Assembly (NCBI GenBank): GCA_007449985.2
Contig: VIIQ02000139.1
Location: forward strand, 124,001 to 188,000
DNA: 64,000 nt
Direction: 5' to 3'
Source: Desmodesmus armatus
Taxonomy: Eukaryota; Chlorophyta; Chlorophyceae; Sphaeropleales; Scenedesmaceae
In this document: positions 42,214 to 53,007 of the stretch, piece after piece
Numbering within the stretch: position 1 is the stretch's first letter
Layout: each line of letters begins with the position of its first letter
Notes under the pieces: generated by a model
The model's database searches: none
What the model saw: the letters and a program-made list of their open reading frames with translations, nothing else
Told to the model about the DNA's origin: nothing
Program-made: the position numbers and the translations under genes

Positions 42214-44897
42214 CTGTGCGTTGCACTGAGTGGACCAGGGCCCTGCCCCTCCTGGTGGGGGGCGTCTTGCACTCGGTGTCACCTGATGCAAGACAACCTC
42301 TTCCACATTCCCAGCACTTGGTGTCCTCGAGGAGGGGCGGCTTGTCGATATAGGGTGTGTCAAGGGGTTGTGACGGGGTAGGGCATGCTGGTCCCTGATG
42401 CTGCAAGCGCAATGCATGCCGTCAGCCAAGTCACGCCTTGCCTGGCCCTGTCTGAGCTGCTGCATCCTCTCAGTGTGTACACACTCAGTCAGCCCCTCTT
42501 GATGCTGCTGTGCTTCCCTCATCCCTGTCTCTTTCCTTGCCGCACTCAATCCTGTCTCCCCCCCTTCCCTGCCCTGAGTTGATGTGTCCCCGGCTCCTGC
42601 CTCATGCCTCGCCGCACTCAATCCCCCCCCTCCCTCCCTTGCCCCCCCTCCTTGCCCTAGGTTGACGTGTCCCTGGCCCTCGCTGCTGGAGTGGTGCTAC
42701 TCCTTTGACCTGCAGAAGGTGGACAAGCACATCCACCAGCACCTGCCATACGGTGAGAGGGGCAGGAGGGGGACAGGCTGGTAGTGTGGTGGGACCCTGT
42801 CAGGATTTACTTGATGGGGGGTGTCTGGATAAGCAGGGCTTGAACACTCCACTCTGAACAGCACCTGCCATATGGTGAGAGGGGCAGGAGGGGAGGCACG
42901 GAGAGTAGTAGAGGGCCATGCTGCCTCGCCTGGAGTAGCATATAGCATCATTTCTCATGCACCAGGACTACTCATCTCCTTCGTCCACCAGCCAGCCTGT
43001 GCTGCTCCTTTGTATGTGGACTGGTATGCTGTGTATCCCGCACTCCTGCCCCTGCTGCAACGCATCACCCCAAGAGCCTTGTTGGCTCCCAGTGTGGTTC
43101 AAGCGCATGCTGAGAGGCGCAACAGTAGACGCAGCATTCTCATCTTTACTGTTCTTCATATGTCCTGCACTCACGCTGTGCCGTGCTATGCTGCGATACC
43201 TTTTGCATGTATGCTGCGTGTGCAGTTGTGCTGCTGCTGCAGGCGCTGCGCGACTGGCGGGCCACCCTGGGCCCAGACACTCCCGCCGGCCGGCTGCCCT
43301 CCAATGCTCAGGAGCGCTCAGCCCTCAGGACAGCTCTCAACAACCTACGCAGGGGGGAGGGCGTGGACGGTCTCACAATGGAGGTACGGTCTTGGTTGTT
43401 TTGTGTTGAAGATGTAATGTGGGGTACATGCGACAGAGCTGGTGTGTACAATGCAGCCTGCAGTCTTTTGGGATGTTGGTCTTACCAGCAGCGACAGAAG
43501 CAGGAATGTGTGGAAGAGAAGGTGTCAAGGTCGTGGCTGTTTCGAGGCCAGTCGCGGATGTTTCAGGGTTCAATCAGCTAGGAATGGTGTGATGCGTCAG
43601 CGCCTAGGGTCTGTGCATGATCTGCTGCCATGCACGATTGCCTCTGTAGGCGTCTGTGAGTGGGTGACACATGTGTGCTGTAGTGTCCTGTAGTGTCCTG
43701 TGGTGTGCTGTGCTGTGCTGTGTCATTTCATGCCTGCGCTGAAAGATTATTTGTTTCGCCAGCTCATGCCTTTCAAATCTCTCGTGCTGTCTCATGCTGT
43801 ATCATGCTGTGTCGTGCTGTGTCATGCTGTGTCGTGCTGTGTCATGCTGTGCTGTGCTGCAGGAGGACAACTTTGATGAGGCAGTCAAGGCTGCCTTCCA
43901 TGCTTGGACACAGCCCAGCATACGTAAGGCACGGGCTTGCGTGTGTCAGCAGGTGCAATGCATAATGAGCACCTTATGCCCGTCAAATTGCAAGCAGCAG
44001 AAACGTGTTGCACCCTTGTTGTGCGAGCAGTTGTTCAAATGGCCCGTGCGTTGCTGCTGCCTCAGAAGATGCTGCTGCTGCTGCTGCTGCTGCCCTTTCG
44101 ACACCTCTGTTTCTGCTGCAGCGTCTGAGGTTCGTGCCATCCTTGAGGATCCTGCGGCAGACACCCTGGAGTCTGACACACCCAGCTTCTGGCTCATGGT
44201 GGCAGCACTCAAGAAGTTCGTGGTGAGTGCCTGTGTGCCAGTGCACGTGCGCATGTCAGCTGGGCATGGTTGTGGGTGGGAGGGGGTGAGGGCGTAAGCG
44301 AAGGGATGCAGAGGGGGAGGCGTGCTCGGGGGTGGCAGCACTCAAGAAGGTCTGTGGCAAGTTCCTGTGTGCATTTATGCCTCTTGTGTTGGGTAGCTGC
44401 ATGTGGGGGGGTGGGGGGGGGGGAGTAGGGGACAGGGAGGTGTGCATGGTGGCGGCTGTCAGGAAGATCATGCATGTGTGTGTTGGGTGTGCATAGGCGA
44501 TGGGAGCAGGGCGGGGCGGGGAGGAAGGAACCTAGGGGGGGGGGGGGGGCGGCACTCGTGGTGACAGCACTGGGGAAGTTGTTGTGCGTGCCTGTCACGC
44601 ACCACAAGCTTCCACGCACCCAGCTCGCATGCACCCAGCTGTGTACTGGGTGTGCGTGCATCCGGTGTGCATGCGAGTTGGCGTGGGGGAAGACGGGGCG
44701 TGTGAAGAGGCTTAGGAGGGGGCGAAAGGGGCCCAGAGGTGGCTTCTGCCTGGTGGAAAAGGGGACTCCAACCATGCACAAAGGCGCCCCCCTTCTCCGC
44801 AGGACAAATGTCAGGCACCTTTGATTGCCACCACATCCTGTGCTAGCACTCACCCGACCCTCGTCCCTGCCCTTTGTGCCCTGCTTGTGTGTGTTTG

Positions 44898-44938
<41 letters not shown>

Positions 44939-47270
44939 CTGCATGCACAAGGCCAATGAAGGAGGGGGACGCCTGCCATTGAATGGCGACATCCCAGACA
45001 TGCATGCCACTACTGAGTGAGTCCCTGGTTGCCTGGCTAGCCCCTCTGCCATTGAACTGCCTTCTGCCATCCTTGGCAAACTGTGGCAATGGCCTGTCAG
45101 CACGTGCTAGCTGCACCTGATTTCAGCCTCAAGACAGCGTCAACATCACCAACATGTGGTGCTGCCAGTCGATGTCTCCATGCCTGTTTCTGCTGCCTAA
45201 AACACCACAGTGACTAATGTACTGCCCACCTGCCGTACCGCCCACCTCCTGTACCGCACAAATGTCACAAATGTACAGCCTGTACCTCCAGCTGCAGCGG
45301 TTGTACGCGAGCGTGCTGACGCTGATGTGGCGGCGGTTGAGGCGCACCTGCAGCAGCTGCTGGGGGAGGCGGGAAGCCCGGGCCGCTGCATCCCCAGCGC
45401 AGAGGTGAAGCACTTCTGCAAGAACGCTCGGCACATTAGGGTGGTCAGGTGCGTCATGGGGTGTGCTGGGGTAAGGGTTGGGTGCAGCCTGGTTTTGTTG
45501 GACTGGTGAGGTTGGAGCCCCCATGGCCAGTGCGGGAGGGGGAGGGGGGGGCTGTGTCCGCAGCAGTGCACCAGCGTGTGCTTAGTGCTGTGTAATGCAT
45601 GGCTGGTTGGGGCAGGGGGTAGGGAAGGCGGGCAGCCCGGGGCGCTGAATCCCCAGCTCAGAGGTGAAGCACTTCTGCAAGAATGCACGCCACATCAGGG
45701 TGGTCAGGTGCGCGAGGGGTGCTGCGCTAAGGGTGGGGGCAAGGGTGCTTGAGCCAGTTTCTGTTGGATTCCCCAAGGGCATGCACAACCACACTCTCTC
45801 ACTGGCACAGGGCGCATACAGCCAATTGAAAGGCACACGCACATCCACATGCACCCGATGCATACCAACTGAACTTGAAAAAGCACAACGGCTTCTGATC
45901 CCATGCAATTACTCCCAGGTACGCTCCCTAGCAGAGGAATACGGCCCAGCAGATGGTGCCCACGGCAGCGGCAGCCTTAGCAGCTGCGGCAGCATGGGCA
46001 GCGGCAGCAGCAGCACGCGCGGCAGTCAGCTGGCAGCAGCGATGGCGGAAGAGGGCACTGCAGCGAATGCCAGCCTGTATGTGCTGCTGCGGGCGTGTGA
46101 CAGGTGCGAGGAGGGTGCTCTGCGTATCGCACATCCTATGAGATACAACCATCAAGTATGTGTGTGTGTGTGGGTGGGTGGGTGGGTGTGTGGATGTGTG
46201 TGTTTTGAGGGGGGGGGGGGGATGTGTGCGTGTGTGAACGTCACTGGGGCTGGGCGAGCATTGTTTGGGTAACTAGGGGTTGGCCTCGGTCCACACACGT
46301 CGGCGTTGTGATGTGTAGATGCTGCAACATACTGTGGGTGGGTGAATGTGTGGCAGAGGGCGAGAGTCTGCAGCATAGGGCCCCCGGGGTTTTCCTGGGT
46401 TGGACTTTGAGTCTTGGTCTGCAAGGGCAAACTCGCTACTGTAGCTTACAGGGCTGAAACGGGCTGTGCTGTGCTATGCTGTGCTGTGCTGGCTGGCAGG
46501 TTTTACCAGACGCACGGGCGCTTCCCCGGCAGCTATGATGACACACTTGAAGATGACACCCCGCTGCTGAAGAGTTTTGCTGGGCAGGTGCTGTCAGACC
46601 TGGGGGTCAGTGGGGCAGCAGTGCAGGACGACATCGTGGGGGAGATGTGCAGGTGCGGACGGTGCACTGGCGCTCAGATCCGCTTTGCATCAAGCTGTAT
46701 GATGTGCAGAGGACTTGTAAAACATGCACACATGCCTAATTGTGTACGCATGCCCCACCTTGAAATTCCATCCTGTGCCTGGCGTGTACTCGCTGCTGCT
46801 GCAGGTTGGGTGCGTCAGAGCTGCATGTCATAGCATCTGTGATGGGCGGCATGGCGGCTCAGGAGGCAATCAAGCTGCTCACAGGGCAGTTTGTGCCATT
46901 TAGGTGAGCCTGGGGTGGGGACACGGTGGTGTCTTGTGAATATTCTAGAACAACAAAAAAGAAATATGTTGGTGATGGCGCAGCATCCCACCGCTGGCAA
47001 AGACAGTTAGCAGCAGGGTTTTGGCAGCAGCGGATACACTTGTATGCACACCTCCGTGTTCGTTGTAATGAGATGTCAATAAACACAAATAATTAATTAT
47101 CACTCTTGGCGTTCTGGGGCTTCCATGAAAGGGATGTCTGCGCTGCAACCCAGCCAGGGTTTTGGTGCATCGCTGCTGACCCTGTTTCTGCGCCCTCTGT
47201 GCTGGTGCTGTGCAGTGGGAGCTTGGTGTACAATGCGATGGGCAGCACTACCAGCATATTCAACCTTTGA
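39735..47270 (+). CDS. AXR1: NEDD8-activating enzyme E1 regulatory subunit (AXR1/NAE1)
   Basis: Thirteen exons: 39735-40121, 41042-41140, 42078-42139, 42661-42752, 43226-43383, 43863-43923, 44122-44222, 44952-45016, 45279-45448, 45919-46103, 46500-46652, 46805-46903, 47216-47270; about 562 residues. It starts with the ThiF-like adenylation fold ([30 protein letters not shown]). Later blocks are [111 protein letters not shown] and GSTTSIFNL at the end, all in the order of human NAE1. With UBA3/ECR1 it activates RUB/NEDD8 for cullin modification. Exons 9 and 10 each need one base restored, both at TAC-GC (45306/45307 and 45922/45923). A Gly/Ser-rich insertion sits in exon 10. Confidence 0.95.
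40575..40780. repeat. Five-copy intronic array in AXR1 intron 1
   Basis: GCTGCTGCAAGCAAACTCAT is repeated about five times with variable G-rich spacers. The flanking exons join to match NAE1 without a gap, so this unit is not exon-derived. It ends next to the shared 22-base sequence at 40784-40805. Confidence 0.9.
40784..40805. repeat. 22-base sequence shared with 11271-11292
   Basis: An identical (TCAAA)3-type 22-mer ending AGTTACAC is found in both places, in each case beside another ACACCTGT. It could be the tail of a short retroelement. Confidence 0.7.
41060..41540. repeat. Three copies of AXR1 exon 2 end plus donor
   Basis: AGGGGCATCAAGCTGCTGAT through CTCATGGGCTACA and a GT donor occurs ending at 41140, about 41320 and about 41531. 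Poly-G spacers separate the copies. Copy 3 has [10 protein letters not shown] instead of [10 protein letters not shown]. The first copy is part of the complete exon. Confidence 0.95.
42166..42213 (+). repeat. Uninterrupted poly-G tract (48 bases)
   Basis: Forty-eight consecutive G residues, 27 bases after the donor of AXR1 exon 3. The count should be treated as approximate in any assembly. Confidence 0.9.
42735..42890. repeat. Duplicate of AXR1 exon 4 end plus donor
   Basis: GCACCTGCCATACGGTGAGA at the end of exon 4 recurs at about 42861-42890 with one change, followed by the same GGGGCAGGAGGGG. Confidence 0.85.
45365..45712. repeat. Duplicate of AXR1 exon 9 end plus donor
   Basis: The stretch encoding [18 protein letters not shown] with its GTGCG donor is repeated at about 45620-45712, with a stop-creating change early in the copy. 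A weaker remnant of exon 7 (GTGGCAGCACTCAAGAAG) is at about 44333-44360. Confidence 0.9.
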
Positions 47271-50106
47271 GGGGTTCCCAGTACAATGCAGGATGTCCTG
47301 TACGATGAACCTGAGGAGTGACAAGCCGCCTAAGACTGACTGCAGCAGCAGGGGAGGTCTGTCGACCGTGATATGATCTCCGCAGTCTTGTTGCGGCCTG
47401 CCGCGAGGTCACTCAATTGAGTGGAGAATGTTACAACAGAGTGTGCAAGCAGCACGACACTGCAACTGACTGCAGAGCTCTTGTACAGCTGATGTCTTGT
47501 CTCAGCTGCCACCACCTATAGCGCCCCTGCATTGGGGCTTGTGGCAGTTTGGTTGTGACTCACGCAACTGGCGCTGTCTGCTGTTGTATGATTGATGGGA
47601 GCGGTGTGTGCTGTGTGGCCTGTTGTGTGCCTGTCTGTTGGGTTCGGTAGACCACATGTCTGCTGCAGGGCCGCTGGAGGTTCTACCATTACCATGTGAA
47701 AACGCCGTGGGGTTTGTGGGGGGATGCGCTGCAATGTCCTACGGGAAAAGCGACATCTTACGTCCGCAACTGTTGGTTTTTAGAGGCTGCAACCACAGCA
47801 AAGCAGGAAATTCTTTTTATGCAGCTTTCTTGTGCTAGCTGTGGGTGGGAGCCAAGCGATGGTCGTGGCCGTTTTGCTGAGCGCTTGCAGCTTGCTGCCA
47901 TGCACTTGTATGTGAAGCTGCATTTCGACTGCGTATTGTGCCCTGCCAGCAGTGCTCAGGGCTGTCAAAGATAGAGCCCCCAGGAGAGCACTCGATGTAA
48001 TTGTGTTGGATCACAGACTGCACGCAGCCAGTGTCTTTCTTGGCAAGACAGCTGATTGTTTCCAACCTCTTGCAGCCTTGCACCGTTGAAAGCGGCACCA
48101 TGGGACTGGGATGCACTTGTGATTTGGTCAAACACACACTTGAGCACTCCACAATACTGTTAACTTTTGTGTCTGGCCCAGACTTTGTCACAAAGGGCAC
48201 TTTGCATCGTGGCCTACGGTTGCAAGCTCTGTAGCACCAGGATCGCTGCCAAGTGTTACACCACTCCCAATACACACACAATCACAGACTCTGAGACAAT
48301 CCATGCGTTGCAAGGGAGCAGACGTGTGCAAAGTACCACCGCAAGCTTGCTCAAACTGCCTTCAAGTTGGGATGATCATGTGGTCACGCACACCAATTGG
48401 AATCCTTGAAGGAATGTCTGATTGATGCTCGCAAAGACCACCACAGCCTGAACCATGTAACAGTAAAAATAACAGTCATCCTGTAACAGTATCAAAAATA
48501 ACAGTTTCGCGCTTGGTGCTGCGCCTCACCACGTCAGTATACTACTGTGAAAGAGCTGCACATGTATGTCGCAAGCAACTACAGGAGCAACGAGGAATGA
48601 GCTTGGCTGTGCTGCCGTACAAGAGCCGCACAAATAGTATGCAAGCAACTACAGCAACACCCGCTGCTTGAAGTGTGCGCCAGTGGGCGAAGGCAGTTCT
48701 AGCGCCATGCCGCACGTTCGACACAGGTAGCTGCCGATTGACCACAAGCTGCCAACCACCAACTTAGTGCGGCACTCAACAAGTAAGAATGGTGCTGTCT
48801 CATGGCAACCTAGACACCACTCTCCAAAACATACAGCATCACAGTCACGGAAACAATGCATACGCTGGATAAGGAGCAGACTTGTGCAGAGTACCACCAC
48901 AAGCTTGCTCAAGCTGTCTTGGGATGATCATGTGCTCAAACACACCCAACTTGGAATCCTTGAAGAATCAGATGATCTCAAAGACCACCACATGCTGGCA
49001 TGTGCATGCAGGCAGCGCCACCGGTTGCCGTCTGCAGTGTCACATGGTGCATCGCTTGCCTTAGCAAGGGCGCAGCCAACATGCCGGGGATATGCTGCAC
49101 GCGATAGCAAAACGCGGCCGACCATGCGTCATGCGCACCGTGCGTGACACGCTCAAGCAACTTTCAGAAGACGCCCACATGTCTGTCGTGCAGCAAGCAC
49201 CGCCGCAGTAGATGACAGTCATCTACAGTCTCGCATGATGCATCAATCACATTCATGCTAGGGGCACCCTCAATATGCCAAGGCAATGCTCAGCACACGT
49301 TCGCGACAGAATGGTTGGGCCAGGGCATCACCGTTGCACATGGGTGTTGAAGCCCCAGCACCTCTGACATACCCTTTGGATGGGCAGCTGATTGCTAGTC
49401 AACACCGTTGCTCAAACCGTTTGAACCGGATGGGCATTGTTAGCGTGTTGGGGATTGCCTTCGGCATGTTTGTTAGAGAAGTTTTGTGGTCCACTTGTAC
49501 CATACATGCGCTAGGGGGCATTTGCTGTCTGTAAGCCCCGGTCACTCAGGAGTCAGACTCTGCATGCCATGTGTAGTTGAAGGGGGCTGTCAGCGTGCCT
49601 TCCTGGTACAAAAGGGTTACCAAGCCACCTTGAAGCTCAGGCACACTGCTGTGGCTGCCTGCAGGCTGATCGTCATGTGCTGTTGTTTCGTTTCAGGATG
49701 CAACGTCAGGGACCCTGACACAGCGACACAGCAGTGCATGTGTAGCACCCGTTAAAGCACTATACCACCAACTTCGCAACATGCAACTTGTGCAGAAGTG
49801 TAATCAGCTCGGCTGTGTCCCGGCTGTGGCTGTCACTGTGTGTGTTGGGAGTGAGTGAGGGGTGACTCGTGCGTTGCCAGTTGGCTGTAGCACTCTTTGA
49901 AAAGGCGGCTGCCCTCTGCGGAAAGGTCTCGTGTATATTATCTTAAAGATAAAAAGAGTTGGATTCACATCCCTTTTGTGATCCTACATGCTTCAACTGC
50001 CACAGCTACTGCTATGATAGATCAGTATTGCATCAGTATTGCATCAGCATCCAGTCAGCACATTACGTAGCACAGAAAGCTTGCAAGATCGCACATCGCA
50101 GTAGAC
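47271..50106. other. Intergenic region, AXR1 to DGD, with dispersed repeat
   Basis: No gene recognised in about 2.8 kb. A direct repeat of roughly 110 bases lies at about 48300-48414 and 48846-48964 (shared GGAGCAGAC.TGTGCA, ACAAGCTTGCTCAA, GGGATGATCATGTG, TTGGAATCCTTGAAG). Between the copies, GCAAGCAACTACAG occurs twice. The copies look like an old mobile or satellite-like unit with no coding capacity. Confidence 0.6.
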
Positions 50107-52938
50107 ATGCCGAGTATAGGCGGGGCACTCCGAGGGCTGCGAAAATTGCTGTTTCAGCAGCTCAAGACCTACGTGCTGTTTACTGTTGGTGTGGCTATTG
50201 GAGAGTGGGTCAGGCACGGCGGGATGCATCTACTGCACAGACATAAACACCGGCAGGGCGAGCGGGGGGCCAGCTCCCTAAAGGACCATGGCAGGACCTT
50301 TGCTGTTGTCACAACAGCAGCGTTACCATGGAGGACAGGTGAGGCCAATGAATGAATCACAAAAGCGTCCTGCTTATTTACATTGAACTTTGGAGTGACA
50401 CCTCTGCACACAGCTGCTAGGACATGTCTATATCTGGGCTTTCTCATCATCTTTGGGTCCATCTGGGGGTGCCCCGCCCCTCTGAACCATGCACATGTGT
50501 ACTCCATCAGTTCCGTGTTGCTGCAAGCAGTGACGTCTGTTGCAACAGAAGGCAGTGGATACAGAACATACATGCAGCCTGCAGCTTGCAGTGTTGACAG
50601 TAAACTGCACTCCGCAGCTGTCGGTCACGCTGTGCACAGCGCTCTGTACTAATAATGATACTGATACTGGGGCTTATCTTGCGGTTCCAAGTCTGCTCGA
50701 GTCAGTTCACCTGAATCTGTGTCAGGGGACACAACAGCAGCCAGCTAACATTGTAATGCAAGGAGTCTGCAAACCAGCAGCACCGCAGCTGCATGCATGG
50801 GCATCCATGATGTGCGTCCGCCCCTTGTGTTTCCTGCAAACACTGTCTTCGTTACCCCTGCAAACACTGTCTTGGTTCACCCCTCTCTCCCTGCGCAACT
50901 GACATGTCCGTGCCATGCTGCGGCCCCTTCGACCCGTCGTTCGTCCCTGGTTTCTGGCAAGTCCCAGGCACCAGCATGAACCCTGGGCTGTGTGCCGCCC
51001 CTCGGGCCGCCTGCCACATCTGAGTGCTCTGGTACACACAGCCACATCATGTGCTTTACCCCGCTGCGCCAAGCTCTCTCCCCCCCCCCTCCCGCTTGCC
51101 AGTGGCACAAGAACACATGAAGGATGCCGCCACACTCCCCCCCCTCCCCCCCCCCCGCCCCCTGCATGCATACTCTGCTCGAGCCCCCCCCCCTCCAGGT
51201 ACCAGCATGAACCCTATGCTGCGTGCCGCCCATTTGGCGGCTGGTGACCCCACCCATCACGTTCCGTGCTACATACCATGTGCTGTGACAAGCTGCACCA
51301 TGCTGTCCCCCCCCCCTGCGCCCCGCCACCTCGCTGCCACGTGTGTGCACTGTGCCTTCTCTCCCCCCCCCTTGGTACCCGCTCCCCCCCCCCCACACAC
51401 AGGTACCAGCATGAACCCTATGCTGCGTGCCGCCAACCTGGCTTCCGGCGACCCCACCCGCCGTGTGCTGCTGATCAGAACAACCTTACGACATGTCCTC
51501 TCCTGCCTCCGCCCTCCTTCCCCGCTCCCCCCCCCTACATGCTAGATACATCTGTATTCACTCTGCTTAACACACACACACACACTCACACAGGCACCAG
51601 CATGACCCCTATGCTGCGTGCTGCCCACCTGGCTTCCGGCGACCCCACCCGCCGTGTGCTGCTGATCAGAACAACCTTACGACATGTCCTCTCCTGCCTC
51701 CGCCCTCCTTCCCCGCTCCCCCCCCCCCCACACACACACTCACACAGGCACCAGCATGAACCCTATGCTGCGTGCTGCCCACCTGGCTTCCGGCGACCCC
51801 ACCCGCCGTGTGCTGCTGATCAGAACAACCTTACGACATGTCCTCTCCTGCCTCCGCCCCCCTTCCCCGCTCCCCCCACCACCACCACCCCACACACACA
51901 CACTCACACAGGCACCAGCATGAACCCTATGCTGCGTGCTGCGCATTTGGCTGCTGGTGACCCCACTCGTCGAGTGCTGCTGGTGGTACCCTGGGTGGAG
52001 GTGGAGCAGCAGCAGTTGATCTACCCGCCGGGTTTGACCTTTGAGACACGAGAGCAGCAGGCAGAGTACATTCTGAAGGGTGAGTGCAGTGCAGTGCACA
52101 CGCAGGGTTTGATTTTCAAACTCAGGGTTCATGTTAGGGTGTGCTGTTGCACAAAAGAACCTCAGCAGCAGGCAGAGTACATCTTGAGGGTAAGTGCTGT
52201 GCTGCGCCACGCACGCGCAGGGTTCAGGCAGGGTTCACGCATGTGGCAGCCACTTATTGTTGATGAAGTATAGAGCAGCAGGCATGGTGCAGTTGGTGGG
52301 TTTAGTCGCTTTCACGTGCAGGATCAATGTTAGCGTGCAGGACACTTGTCTGGAAGCTCATCAGGGCAGCTTGCAGGAGGTTGCTGTTGGTTTTAGGGTT
52401 TAGGGTTGAGGTTGCTGTTGACCTTTTCAGTAGAAGAAGCAGGCAAACAAGCAGTAGGCAGAGTGCAGGTGGGACGATAAGGTCGTGCCGCGCAAGCTGC
52501 TGCTGCACATGCAAGCCCCCTTTGGCACGCGCACCTCACCATACTAACCACACACCTCTGGGCCCCTCCCCTGCACCCACATCCCTTACAGAGGCTCGTC
52601 AGCGCACCCAGCTGCCCTGCTCCTTCAGCGTGGTGTTCTACGCTGCCAAGTACTTTACATCATTCGGCAGCATATTCCCAGTGGAGGACATCATTCAGGT
52701 CATACCACCAGCACAGGTGTGTGTGGGAAGGGGGGGGGTGTTGTGTGTGTGTGTGTGTGTGTGTGGTGGGGGGGGGGGGGGGTGCTAAAGAGGCAAAGTT
52801 TGGTGGGGACTGGGGCAAAGTGTTACTGGGTGTGTGTGCCACGCGTCTACAGGGCAGGGGGTGTTGCAATGGTTTCAGTGCTGGGGGTCAGGCTGGCATT
52901 CCCTGTGGAGGACATCATACAGGTCATACCACACGCAC

Positions 52939-53007
<69 letters not shown>

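Noticed and set aside
51266..52273. 335-codon open frame, Pro/His/Cys-rich
   Set aside because: It runs in the wrong frame through the tandem DGD exon 2 copies and their C-tracts. It is open only because the repeat unit lacks stops in that frame.
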